Source: UBA8516 sp035457865
Lineage (GTDB): Archaea > Thermoproteota > Nitrososphaeria > Nitrososphaerales > Nitrosopumilaceae
Reading direction: 5' to 3'
NCBI GenBank assembly: GCA_035457865.1
Contig: DATIAR010000025.1
Coordinates: 1 to 11,975, forward strand
Length of the DNA: 11,975 nucleotides
The notes beneath the pieces were generated by a model that did no database searches, had not been told where the DNA came from, and saw nothing but the letters and a program-made list of their open reading frames with translations. Shown in pieces: positions 1-6,751 of this stretch. The position numbers were made by a program, and so were the translations under genes. The first letter of the stretch is position 1; every line of letters starts with the position of its first letter.

Positions 1-104
1 GAATAATCTACATCTGTAGCAATACTTACAATATCGCCTACCTGAAGATTGTTCTTTTGCAAAAAGGAAAGTGATTTTCCCCTGTACCCACTATAACTTG
101 ACAT
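1..104 (-). CDS. gatD: Glu-tRNA(Gln) amidotransferase subunit D, N-terminal fragment (cut by left edge)
   Basis: On the minus strand, reading begins at an ATG at 104 (a second in-frame ATG lies two codons upstream, at 110) and stays open to the window edge. The protein starts MSSYSGYRGKSLSFLQKNN and continues with a stretch like LQVGDIVSIATDVDYS. This matches the N-terminal beta-barrel of archaeal GatD, with its G-Y-x-G opening and a V-G-D-x-V core. GatD is the asparaginase-like subunit that frees ammonia from glutamine so that GatE can convert Glu-tRNA(Gln) to Gln-tRNA(Gln). Only about 34 residues are visible, so the asparaginase catalytic residues cannot be checked. The gene lies just after the cdc48 stop on the same strand. 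A TATA-like box at 127-136 sits about 27 bases upstream of ATG-104, which favours that start. The family call is from recognition of the N-terminus only. Confidence 0.72.
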   Translation of the reverse strand, partial: MSSYSGYRGKSLSFLQKNNLQVGDIVSIATDVDY

Positions 105-126
105 TTGCATGGGATAGAACAGTTAT

Positions 127-136
127 TTTATTAAAA
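127..136 (-). promoter_or_regulatory. possible TATA box for gatD
   Basis: The minus strand reads TTTTAATAAA here, centred about 27 bases upstream of the gatD ATG at 104, and it abuts the cdc48 stop codon. The spacing fits a leaderless archaeal promoter, so gatD may be transcribed independently of cdc48. AT-rich boxes are common at this base composition, so the call is tentative. Confidence 0.35.
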
Positions 137-2338
137 TTACCTGTAGTAAGGTACTGCTACCTTTTCACCAATCTTAAGCTCTTTCTGAGTTCTGACTTTT
201 CTTACCGCTTCTTCAAAATGCCTCATCGTGACTTTTGCTGTAGCGGCCTGTTTTTCTGCTTCTTTTTGATCTGGATATTTGGCTAGGAATTCATGTATGA
301 CAAGAGATACTGCTGTATTTGCAATTGATGCAACATCTGCTCCGCTTAAGCCATCGGTCGTTTCAGCTATTTTTTCGATGTCAACATAATCTGGATTTTT
401 ACCGCTCTCACTTTTTGGTTCTTTATCTATAGGGATCTCTTTTGTACTTATCTCTAGAATCTTCTTTCTGCCTTCTTTGTCTGGCATTGGTACAAGTATT
501 ATCTTATCAAATCGTCCAGGTCTTAGAAGTGCAGTATCAATCATATCTGCTCTATTTGTTGCAGCAAGTACTACTACTCCATGCAAACTTTCTATACCGT
601 CAAGTTCAGTTAATAGCTGACTCACAACTCTTTCAGTAACTGCTGTTTCTCCACCCACTCCTCTAACTGGAGCTATGGAATCAATTTCGTCAAAGAAAAT
701 GACACATGGTGAAGCCTGTCTTGCTCTTCTAAATATCTCTCTTATACCACGTTCTGATTCTCCTACCCATTTTGAAAGCAACTCAGGGCCTCTTACTGAG
801 ATAAAGTTAGCTTCACTTTCTGTAGCTACTGCTTTAGCTAAAAGTGTTTTTCCAGTACCACTTGGTCCATGAAGTAAAATTCCTCGTGGCATTCTGTGAC
901 CCAGTTTGGAGTATAATGTAGGATATTTCATTGGCCATTCAACTGCTTCTTGAAGTTCACGTTTTACATTTTCTAATCCACCTACTTCATCCCATTTTAC
1001 ATCTGGGTTTTCAATGAAAACTTCACGCATTCCGGATGGTGTAACCTCCCTCAACGCATTCTGATAGTCGTCACCATTTACAATAAGTTTGTCAAGAGTT
1101 TCTGGTGGAAGCTTTTCGTCTTCAAGATTGAGTTCTGGTAAAAGTCTTCTTAAACACTTCATCGCAGCCTCTTTGCAAAGATATTCCAAGTCTGCTCCAA
1201 CATAGCCATGACTTATTGCTGCGATCTTTTCCAGGTTTACATCATCGCTTAGCGGCATGTTTCTTGTGTGTATCATGAGGATGTCTTTTCTGCCCTTCTT
1301 ATCAGGTACCTTAATCTCGATCTCTCTATCAAATCTTCCAGGTCGTCTAAGAGCTGGGTCTATCGCATTTGGTCTATTTGTTGCAGATATGACAATCACT
1401 TTCCCTCTTGCCTCTAAACCATCCATCAGTGAAAGCAATTGAGAAACGACTCTTCTCTCAACTTCCCCTGTTACTTCTTCTCTTTTTGGAGCAATTGAAT
1501 CAATTTCATCAATGAAAATTATAGAAGGAGATTTTTCCTTTGCCTCTTTGAAAATCTCTCGTAACCTTGCTTCACTTTCTCCATAGAACTTGCTCATAAT
1601 TTCAGGGCCTGAAATACTGATAAAATGAGCATTACTTTCATTTGCGACTGCTTTTGCTAACAAAGTCTTACCTGTACCTGGAGGACCATAAAGCAAGACT
1701 CCTTTTGGTGCTTCAATTCCTAATTTTTCAAAAATTTCTGGGTGTCTTAAAGGAAGCTCGATCATTTCTCTAACTTTCTTAATTTCATCAGTCAATCCGC
1801 CTATGTCTTCATAAGTAACTTGTGGAACTCCACGTAGAGTTTCGCCTTTTTCTGCAATGTGAAATACTGTCTTTTGAGTCACAAGCACAGCATCAGCTGC
1901 TGGCGTGACTCCTATTACTTGAAAAGTTAATCTTCCACCAAAATATGGCACCATCACATTATCCCCTTTAATCAAAGGAACACTTTCTAAAGCATCTGCA
2001 AGATACCTTTCGTCTATTGGCGGAATTGCTTCCAATGGAGCAACAACTACTTTTTCAGCGGCAACTGCTTTTATTTTTCGAACTGCTACAGTATCGCCAA
2101 TAGCTATTCCAGCATTGTTTCGTACAAGTCCATCAACTCGAATTATCCCCTTCCCTTCATCTGAAGGATAAAGGGGTAAACACTTTGCAACAGTTCTACG
2201 TTTGCCTTTAATTTCAATAACATCACCAGTTGAAGCACTTAGCGAGTCCATAGAATCATAATCGATTCGAGCTACTCCTCTGCCAACATCGCGTGTATAT
2301 GCCTCGAGTACTTTAAGTGAAAGTGCATTCTGACTCAC
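137..2338 (-). CDS. cdc48: Cdc48/p97/VAT-type double AAA+ ATPase
   Basis: A 733-residue hexameric unfoldase of the Cdc48/VAT family, which extracts and unfolds proteins, often feeding the 20S proteasome. Domain order is the N-terminal substrate/adaptor domain (about 1-175, double-psi-barrel then a second beta subdomain), D1 and D2. D1 has Walker A GPPGTGKT at 218-225 and Walker B IIFIDEID at 273-280. D2 has Walker A GPSGTGKT at 491-498 (Ser replaces the usual second Pro) and Walker B VIFFDEID at 546-553. Both rings carry R-x-G-R-F-D arginine-finger segments (near 332-337 and 606-611). Length is typical. The last three residues, YYR, fit the HbYX pattern (hydrophobic/aromatic, Tyr, any) by which ATPases dock into the proteasome alpha ring. 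The start is GTG, with a TATA-like box about 26 bases upstream and no ribosome binding site. It is divergent from rpl2 and followed by gatD. Confidence 0.97.
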   Translation of the reverse strand: MSQNALSLKVLEAYTRDVGRGVARIDYDSMDSLSASTGDVIEIKGKRRTVAKCLPLYPSDEGKGIIRVDGLVRNNAGIAIGDTVAVRKIKAVAAEKVVVAPLEAIPPIDERYLADALESVPLIKGDNVMVPYFGGRLTFQVIGVTPAADAVLVTQKTVFHIAEKGETLRGVPQVTYEDIGGLTDEIKKVREMIELPLRHPEIFEKLGIEAPKGVLLYGPPGTGKTLLAKAVANESNAHFISISGPEIMSKFYGESEARLREIFKEAKEKSPSIIFIDEIDSIAPKREEVTGEVERRVVSQLLSLMDGLEARGKVIVISATNRPNAIDPALRRPGRFDREIEIKVPDKKGRKDILMIHTRNMPLSDDVNLEKIAAISHGYVGADLEYLCKEAAMKCLRRLLPELNLEDEKLPPETLDKLIVNGDDYQNALREVTPSGMREVFIENPDVKWDEVGGLENVKRELQEAVEWPMKYPTLYSKLGHRMPRGILLHGPSGTGKTLLAKAVATESEANFISVRGPELLSKWVGESERGIREIFRRARQASPCVIFFDEIDSIAPVRGVGGETAVTERVVSQLLTELDGIESLHGVVVLAATNRADMIDTALLRPGRFDKIILVPMPDKEGRKKILEISTKEIPIDKEPKSESGKNPDYVDIEKIAETTDGLSGADVASIANTAVSLVIHEFLAKYPDQKEAEKQAATAKVTMRHFEEAVRKVRTQKELKIGEKVAVPYYR

Positions 2339-2360
2339 AAATTAAACAGCCCTAAACTAA

Positions 2361-2368
2361 TTTTTATA
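2361..2368 (-). promoter_or_regulatory. TATA box of cdc48
   Basis: The minus strand reads TATAAAAA, centred about 26 bases upstream of the GTG start, the expected position for a leaderless archaeal transcript. It lies in the 104-base intergenic region shared with the divergent rpl2 gene. Confidence 0.6.
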
Positions 2369-2407
2369 CCTTTGTCGTCTTTGATCCAGTACATACAAGA
2401 TCCAAAG

Positions 2408-2416
2408 CTTAAAATC
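2408..2416 (+). promoter_or_regulatory. possible TATA box of rpl2
   Basis: CTTAAAATC is centred about 31 bases before the TTG start of rpl2. This would give a leader of only a few bases. It is the best AT-rich box on this strand in the divergent cdc48-rpl2 intergenic region, but the match is modest. Confidence 0.35.
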
Positions 2417-2442
2417 TACATGAGAGAGCAACATTTTCTACA

Positions 2443-3189
2443 TTGGGAAAAAGACCTCTAGTTAGAAGACGTGGACGAGGTGGAATGCAATTTCGTGCAT
2501 CGACCACTGGTAAGTTAATGCCAGCAAAATACCCAAGATTTGGACTTTCCGAACAACGAGAAGGTCAAGTCGTAGATCTAGTTCATGAGAGAGGTCGTGA
2601 TGCGCCACTCGCTAAAATCCTATTCGATGATGGTTCATTTTCGTATATTCCTGCAATTCTTGGTACAAAAATTGGCTCAAAGATTCAGTTTGGATTAAAA
2701 TCTGAAATTTCTCCAGGAAATGTAATTAGCATTCAAAATATTCCGGATGGAACAATTGTCAGTAATATCGAAAAGCACTTTGGTGATGGCGGAACAATTG
2801 TAAAGTCAGCAGGTACATCTGCAACTGTGTTTTCACATAGCTCAGAAGGTGTTACAATAAAGTTACCATCTGGAAAATTTACTACCCTAAATCCTCAGAA
2901 TAGAGCAATGGTTGGAATTCTTGCCGGCGGTGGTGCAGGCGATAGGCCATTTATGCGAGCAGGTAATGCATGGCGTAGAAAACGATCTAAAGGACAGAAA
3001 TATCCAATTGTCAGAGGTGTCGCCCAAGCTGTATACGTGCATCCACATGGTGGTGGCAGACATCAACATGTAGGTAGAAGCTCAACCGTTTCAAGAAATG
3101 CACCTCCTGGAAGAAAAGTCGGCAGCATTGCAGCCAGAAAGACTGGACGTGCCAGAATTAAAGAAAGACAAGACAGCAGTTCATCTTAA
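2443..3189 (+). CDS. rpl2: 50S ribosomal protein L2 (uL2)
   Basis: A 248-residue universal large-subunit protein that binds 23S rRNA near the peptidyl transferase centre and is needed for subunit association. It opens MGKRPLVRRRGRGGMQFRA, as in archaeal L2, and carries the conserved C-terminal signature HPHGGGRHQHVG at 200-211, followed by a basic tail ending in four serines. The start must be TTG: an ATG at 2420 is in a different frame and no in-frame ATG precedes the conserved N-terminus. Length is normal for archaea. No other ribosomal protein gene is adjacent: the upstream neighbour is divergent cdc48 and the downstream one is acylphosphatase. The gene is therefore outside the usual S10 cluster (L3-L4-L23-L2-S19). 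The identity is secure and only the position is unusual. Confidence 0.97.
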   Translation: MGKRPLVRRRGRGGMQFRASTTGKLMPAKYPRFGLSEQREGQVVDLVHERGRDAPLAKILFDDGSFSYIPAILGTKIGSKIQFGLKSEISPGNVISIQNIPDGTIVSNIEKHFGDGGTIVKSAGTSATVFSHSSEGVTIKLPSGKFTTLNPQNRAMVGILAGGGAGDRPFMRAGNAWRRKRSKGQKYPIVRGVAQAVYVHPHGGGRHQHVGRSSTVSRNAPPGRKVGSIAARKTGRARIKERQDSSSS

Positions 3190-3204
3190 TATTTTTACAC
3201 TCAA

Positions 3205-3216
3205 GACTAATTAGTC
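3205..3216 (+). promoter_or_regulatory. 12-base palindrome at the acylphosphatase promoter position
   Basis: GACTAATTAGTC is a perfect palindrome whose TAATTA core is centred about 25 bases before the GTG start of the acylphosphatase gene, where a TATA box is expected. It may be the TATA element itself, a transcription factor site overlapping it, or chance. It lies just after the rpl2 stop and a short T run (3192-3196). Confidence 0.35.
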
Positions 3217-3235
3217 CTGAAACAAGAAACCTTAC

Positions 3236-3514
3236 GTGGCAAATCAACGAATACATATTTTTGTTAAAGGAAAGGTTCAAGGAGTTTTTTTCAGACAAGC
3301 AACTAAAACTATGGCAGAAAAGAAAAATGTTACAGGCTGGGTGCGAAATCTTAACGATGGAAGAGTTGAGGCAATACTAGAAGGCCAAGATGTAGATGTA
3401 AGCGAGGTTGTAGAATGGAGTCACAGGGGACCTACAAATGCCATAGTTGAAGATGTACAAATCATCAGTGAAAAATACAAAGGCGAATTTTCAAAATTTG
3501 ATATTTTATACTAA
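3236..3514 (+). CDS. acyP: acylphosphatase
   Basis: A 92-residue small cytosolic enzyme that hydrolyses carboxyl-phosphate bonds such as those in acetyl phosphate or carbamoyl phosphate. The family signature KGKVQGVFFRQ holds the catalytic arginine (R20) in the phosphate-binding loop. The second signature GWVRNLNDGRVEA supplies the catalytic asparagine (N38). Length and motif spacing are typical of the family (90-100 residues). The start is GTG at 3236: no in-frame ATG precedes the conserved core and a TATA-like palindrome lies about 25 bases upstream. It follows rpl2 by 46 bases on the same strand. Its stop overlaps by four bases the stop of the convergent gene on the other strand. The true substrate is not known from sequence. 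Confidence 0.93.
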   Translation: MANQRIHIFVKGKVQGVFFRQATKTMAEKKNVTGWVRNLNDGRVEAILEGQDVDVSEVVEWSHRGPTNAIVEDVQIISEKYKGEFSKFDILY

Positions 3515-3843
3515 TGTATTGTATTATAAGCGTCCAAAAGAAGATTTTTTATTTCACTAAGATCTTGACCTGGCTTTATTAGCACATCTTTTTGAGGTTC
3601 TTTTCTATCTCTTCTTATCTTTACCAAAATAGAATCTTGTTGCGGTTCCATATCTGCAAAGAATCTAAACGTCATAGACTTGCAAAATACTACTCTATGC
3701 ATACGTACATCTTCAATCACATTTTTTCCCAAAGAGAAACAATAATCTCTTAGCAAATCAAAAACTGGTTTTACCGTTGGTGCAAGCTGTTTTTTAAAAT
3801 CATCATAAGTTCTATTATGTCCAGAAAAAATCAAATCCCCCAT
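3511..3843 (-). CDS. uncharacterised 110-residue protein, possibly DUF5655-like
   Basis: A small soluble protein with no signal peptide or membrane segment. The middle part, from about residue 38 to 85 (LGKNVIEDVRMHRVVFCKS..FRFFADMEPQQDSILVKIRRDRK), recalls the DUF5655 pattern. In that family a helix with a G-x-x-V/I-x-E/D turn leads into beta strands reading x-x-I-x-F/Y-K-x-x-x-x-F-A-x-x-x-P-x-x. DUF5655 has no firmly established activity. The ATG start at 3843 has a TATA-like box (minus-strand TAAATATTC, 3863-3871) about 24 bases upstream, so it has its own leaderless promoter beginning at the 3' end of the SRP RNA gene. It is convergent with acylphosphatase, with a four-base overlap of stop codons. 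The family placement is from memory of the motif and needs a profile search. Confidence 0.7.
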   Translation of the reverse strand: MGDLIFSGHNRTYDDFKKQLAPTVKPVFDLLRDYCFSLGKNVIEDVRMHRVVFCKSMTFRFFADMEPQQDSILVKIRRDRKEPQKDVLIKPGQDLSEIKNLLLDAYNTIH

Positions 3844-3862
3844 ATTGTAAACACTCGATCAT

Positions 3863-3871
3863 GAATATTTA
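3863..3871 (-). promoter_or_regulatory. possible TATA box of the 110-residue gene
   Basis: The minus strand reads TAAATATTC, centred about 24 bases before the ATG at 3843. It touches the predicted 3' end of the SRP RNA, so termination of one transcript and initiation of the next would share these bases. Confidence 0.4.
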
Positions 3872-4187
3872 GTAGTAGCTCTGCTAGTTCCAGTCTAAAC
3901 AAATAGCCCCATCTCAAGTCAAGCAAGATCCGCCACGTAGACGACGCAGCGTGAATGCTCCGCCTTAGGATTGCTCCCTCCCGGACCTCATCCCTTTCAG
4001 CAGTTAGGTCTTGAAGACTATCCCTTCGGACAGCTTCAGTCCTGCATCCACCCGCTTCGGCGTGATTTCATTTCCGCAAGTCAAGCAGGTACTATCCATC
4101 TAGAGATTTACCCAGCAGTTACTGATCTCTGCATATAGCCGGTTTCAGATATGGGGCACGGCTGGCGCCCCGATCCTACCTACTACC
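3871..4187 (-). ncRNA. ffs: signal recognition particle 7S RNA
   Basis: This roughly 317-base stretch has no sensible ORF but, read on the minus strand, folds like archaeal SRP RNA. The ends pair: GGUAGUAG (4180-4187) with CUACUACU (3871-3878), giving helix 1. Helix 3 is GGGGC/GCCCC (4167-4171 and 4153-4157). Helix 4 is CUG-AAACCGGCUAUAUG-CAG. Loop bases AGCCG (4159-4163) and CGGCU (4137-4141) are complementary, the loop-loop contact of the Alu domain. Helix 6 is CUGUCC-GAAG-GGAUAG (4018-4033), a GNAR tetraloop as recognised by SRP19. Helix 8 reads GAGGUCC-GGGA-GGGAGCA (3972 to about 3989), the SRP54-binding core with its GAGG/AGCA symmetric loop. Together with SRP54 and SRP19 it targets nascent membrane proteins. 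Ends are inferred from the helix 1 pairing and could be a few bases off. Confidence 0.93.
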
Positions 4188-4207
4188 AATATACCATACA
4201 ATGAAAT

Positions 4208-4216
4208 CTTATATTT
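4208..4216 (-). promoter_or_regulatory. TATA box of the SRP RNA gene
   Basis: The minus strand reads AAATATAAG, centred about 25 bases upstream of the predicted RNA 5' end at 4187. It lies directly after the stop codon of the thiolase gene. The spacing supports both the promoter and the assigned 5' end. Confidence 0.6.
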
Positions 4217-4219
4217 GCA

Positions 4220-5131
4220 TTAGGATTGATCTTGTTTTAAATTTACTAGCATAGTACAAACGGAACATACTTCACCCGTGCATTGATTACCACACTTCTG
4301 ACAGACTCTTCTTTGTTTATAATTTGCATTTTTTACTATTGGAACCAACCTCATTACAGAACCATACATGCTATTTTTGATCCCACTATGATGATTTTCT
4401 AAAGAATTTAGAAACTCACGTATTTCTGTTCTTATTCCCTCATTCATGTGTGGACATTGCTCTGATTGGAAAGGAATTTGGTTTGTAAAAGCATAAAACA
4501 CAATTTCGTTTTCATAAATTTCACAAAATGGCTTTATCTTTCTAATTTTGTTTGATGTGATTGGCTCCATCCATCCAATCTTATTTGTATCTCCAGATAG
4601 CACATTAATGATAAAAGTTTGAAGAACATCGTCTAAATTATGACCCGTAGCTATTACATCAACATCCAAATCTTTTGCACCAAAATCTATTGCACGTCTT
4701 CGTAGTATTCCGCAGATCGAACATGATGTTGTTTTTTCATTTTCTCTAAGATCAAGTGATTCTTCTAAGGTTAAATCAAAAAGTTCTTTGTATGCATAGG
4801 ATCTGTGCTCTACCCCATGAATATTACAGAAATTTCTTACAATCTCTAGCGCTTCATCACGATAATTTGGAATTCCCTCATCTACTGTTATTGCTATCAG
4901 CTTAAAGTTATGAGATTGAGACATTTTTTTAAGTACATGTAAAAGTGATAATGAATCCTTTCCTCCTGATACTGCTACCCCAACTACATCTCCCTCTTGA
5001 ATCATATTGTATTTTGATATTGTTTTAGCTGTCTTTTTTACAATTGAATCTGAAAAACATAACGAGCAAAGACTCTCTCCTGAATATTTTCTAGAATAAA
5101 CTGCAATATTTTCACATCTGTTACAATTCAT
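4220..5131 (-). CDS. ncsA: tRNA 2-thiolation protein, TtuA/NcsA (TtcA-Ncs6) family
   Basis: A 303-residue PP-loop ATPase that adenylates a tRNA uridine and replaces oxygen with sulfur. Archaeal NcsA modifies wobble U34, and bacterial TtuA modifies T54. An N-terminal zinc finger uses C3, C6, C22 and C25. The PP-loop SGGKDS is at 55-60. Cysteines C137 and C140 (CSIC) together with C226 (in SEQCP) match the three-cysteine [4Fe-4S] site of TtuA-type enzymes. A C-terminal zinc finger uses C277, C280, C289 and C292. All elements are intact and the length is typical. The sulfur donor is expected to be a ubiquitin-like protein thiocarboxylate (family knowledge; no such gene is in the window). The ATG has a TATA-like box about 24 bases upstream, so it is probably leaderless, although it follows the site-2 protease by 61 bases. 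Whether U34 or position 54 is the target cannot be decided from sequence. Confidence 0.9.
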   Translation of the reverse strand: MNCNRCENIAVYSRKYSGESLCSLCFSDSIVKKTAKTISKYNMIQEGDVVGVAVSGGKDSLSLLHVLKKMSQSHNFKLIAITVDEGIPNYRDEALEIVRNFCNIHGVEHRSYAYKELFDLTLEESLDLRENEKTTSCSICGILRRRAIDFGAKDLDVDVIATGHNLDDVLQTFIINVLSGDTNKIGWMEPITSNKIRKIKPFCEIYENEIVFYAFTNQIPFQSEQCPHMNEGIRTEIREFLNSLENHHSGIKNSMYGSVMRLVPIVKNANYKQRRVCQKCGNQCTGEVCSVCTMLVNLKQDQS

Positions 5132-5150
5132 AAAGGAACATTTTTGTGCC

Positions 5151-5160
5151 CAAATTTAAC
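5151..5160 (-). promoter_or_regulatory. possible TATA box of ncsA
   Basis: The minus strand reads GTTAAATTTG, centred about 24 bases before the ATG at 5131, in the 61-base gap after the site-2 protease gene. This suggests that ncsA is transcribed separately rather than only by read-through. Confidence 0.4.
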
Positions 5161-5192
5161 CATATGTGAATTTCTAGGAATTAAAATTGTGA

Positions 5193-6395
5193 TTAGATAG
5201 TAATGAAACCAGATTTGGCTACGGAAAATCCAATGTTTAGTGCAAATAAAATAAACGTAAAACCATAGAGTGACCACATAACACTTTTTAGTATTTTATC
5301 TGATGTTTTTTTCTCAATTATACTGTGTATGAACTTACCGCCATCTAGAATTGGCAGAGGGAGCATATTGAAGATGCCTATGAAAAAGGAGAGCATCCAA
5401 AGCCATAGTAGAAACGTGAAAGTTTCAGGACTCCATGGTATGTAATAAGGAACTACCGGTTGATAAGATGGAAACGCTGCTCTTGTTATTCCAAGTAAAC
5501 CTCTTTTGGGATCATCCGGTGATGCCTTGGTTACAACAGGAATTTGCACAGTCTCACCATTTCTAATTATTGTAACAGTTGCTGTTTCGCCAGGTACAAG
5601 CTTCACCTTTGCAAAATCTTGTGGCTGAACTACAGGAATACCATTTATCGCAGTAATTATGTCATCTTTAAGTAAACCTGCAGCAGCAGCTCCTGTTCCC
5701 TCGGTTACAGAAATTATGGGAACTCCTAATGGTTCATTATAAAATATTCCCCTGATAGGTTCCGGTGTCAATAATGCAAAAGATGGATTAAAGATAAGGA
5801 GACCAGCTATTATAAAAGAAAAAATAACGTTTGATGTTGCTCCCGCGCCTATCACTCTAAGTTTTGAAATCTTTTTTGCCTTGGCAAATTCTTCTTCATC
5901 AGGTTCTACAAACCCAGCAAAAAGCGCAATAAAAACAGCAAATCCTCCAGTCTTTATCTTAATCTTTTCTAAAGTAGCAACAATCCCATGTGCACCTTCA
6001 TGTATTACAAGAACAATAGGAATAGACAGCAAAAATGGTATAAGAGCTGATGTAGTTTGTATTGTGACTCCTGGTATCAGAACTGTTACTTCGGAGAATA
6101 ATTCAGGTTTAACAAAAAAATTGAATATGTTAGAAATCAGAAACCAGAAAGCAAAACCCATCATTATAAATCCCGCAACAACACTCGTGTTTGAGAAGAT
6201 TTTTGTAGCTCTCTCTGTTCTTCCTAAAAGTTTAGTTAAAGCAAGTTGTACGTTACGATTTTTGTAGGTAAGACTATATGGCGTAATTTCAAAACCGCGT
6301 TTGTCAAGTTTGGAGACTTTGGCTATTGAAAAAACTATGACCCACACAATCAAAACATAGAAAATGGGATTATTAGCAGAAAAATCAAATGCCAA
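5193..6395 (-). CDS. site-2 protease, membrane zinc metalloprotease of family M50
   Basis: A 400-residue polytopic membrane protein with all the hallmarks of an intramembrane-cleaving S2P enzyme. Hydrophobic segments lie near 10-26, 72-95, 117-137, 150-165, 181-203, 325-348 and 368-390. The zinc-binding HExxH motif is HEGAH at 132-136, inside a hydrophobic helix. The third ligand is the aspartate D351 in LPLPILDGG. A PDZ-like domain (about 215-290, with G-T-G-A-A-A-A-G-L-L-K-D-D-I-I) sits between them and probably reads substrate ends outside the membrane. Family members release membrane-tethered regulators or clear signal peptides; the substrate here is unknown. The start is TTG at 6395: the next in-frame methionine is far inside the protein, beyond the first membrane segment. 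It is divergent from cutA, with 44 bases between the starts, and is followed by ncsA. Confidence 0.92.
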   Translation of the reverse strand: MAFDFSANNPIFYVLIVWVIVFSIAKVSKLDKRGFEITPYSLTYKNRNVQLALTKLLGRTERATKIFSNTSVVAGFIMMGFAFWFLISNIFNFFVKPELFSEVTVLIPGVTIQTTSALIPFLLSIPIVLVIHEGAHGIVATLEKIKIKTGGFAVFIALFAGFVEPDEEEFAKAKKISKLRVIGAGATSNVIFSFIIAGLLIFNPSFALLTPEPIRGIFYNEPLGVPIISVTEGTGAAAAGLLKDDIITAINGIPVVQPQDFAKVKLVPGETATVTIIRNGETVQIPVVTKASPDDPKRGLLGITRAAFPSYQPVVPYYIPWSPETFTFLLWLWMLSFFIGIFNMLPLPILDGGKFIHSIIEKKTSDKILKSVMWSLYGFTFILFALNIGFSVAKSGFITI

Positions 6396-6406
6396 AGTAA
6401 TTGATA

Positions 6407-6432
6407 CTCTTTTTAGTTAGGGCAAATTTATC
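6407..6432. promoter_or_regulatory. divergent promoter region between the site-2 protease and cutA
   Basis: Only 44 bases separate the two start codons. On the plus strand an AT-rich box TTTTTAGTTA (near 6410-6419) is centred about 25 bases before the cutA ATG at 6440. On the minus strand GATAAATTTG (6423-6432) is about 32 bases before the protease TTG. The two putative TATA elements thus lie within each other's transcription start regions, so the two genes may compete for the polymerase. Confidence 0.35.
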
Positions 6433-6439
6433 AGTTGCT

Positions 6440-6751
6440 ATGGGTGCAGTCATAATAATCTCAACATATCCTAATAAAAAATCAATTTTAAAAATTGCAA
6501 ATATGTTAGTTAAGGAAAATCTTGCAGGATGTGTAAATTTTATGAAAATAAATTCAATTTATACATGGCAGAACAAGCTTGAAAACACTGCAGAAATTTT
6601 GGCATTTTTTAAAACTACAGATAAGAAAAAAAAATTACTAAAAGATAAGATAAAAAAATCACATCCATACAAAGTTCCAGAAATTGCTGAGCTTAAGGTA
6701 ACATCAATAAACAAACCATATCTGGATTGGCTTGTTACCTCGACTAATTAG
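6440..6751 (+). CDS. cutA: CutA1-like divalent-cation tolerance protein
   Basis: With the start at ATG 6440 this is a 103-residue CutA1 protein, a small trimeric ferredoxin-fold protein linked to divalent metal binding, whose exact role is unsettled. Hallmarks in order are the opening strand MGAVIIISTYPNK, A-N-M-L-V-K-E-N-L-A-G-C-V-N at 20-33, the S-I-Y-T-W-Q strand at 39-44, the FFKTT stretch at 56-60, HPYKVPEI at 75-82 and the end Y-L-D-W-L at 94-98. An upstream in-frame TTG at 6401 would add 13 residues, but CutA1 proteins begin at this first strand. A TATA-like box about 25 bases before 6440 also supports the ATG. The protein is unusually rich in lysine in the middle (DKKKKLLKDKIKK). Its stop overlaps the convergent pelota gene by eight bases. 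Confidence 0.9.
   Translation: MGAVIIISTYPNKKSILKIANMLVKENLAGCVNFMKINSIYTWQNKLENTAEILAFFKTTDKKKKLLKDKIKKSHPYKVPEIAELKVTSINKPYLDWLVTSTN

Noticed and set aside
71..286. Plus-strand ORF over the cdc48 3' end and gatD start
   Set aside because: It is a shadow of two real minus-strand genes; the translation is a Phe-rich artefact.
3871..4187. RNase P RNA or a tRNA cluster
   Set aside because: The helix 8 core GAGGUCC-GGGA-GGGAGCA and Alu-type helices identify SRP RNA; no tRNA T-arm sequence is seen.
5881..6267. Plus-strand ORF of 128 codons
   Set aside because: It lies wholly antisense to the site-2 protease gene, whose catalytic motifs are intact; its own translation shows no known motif.
6401..6439. 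Upstream TTG start adding 13 residues to CutA1
   Set aside because: CutA1 proteins begin at the strand encoded from 6440, and the extra residues would overlap the expected promoter.
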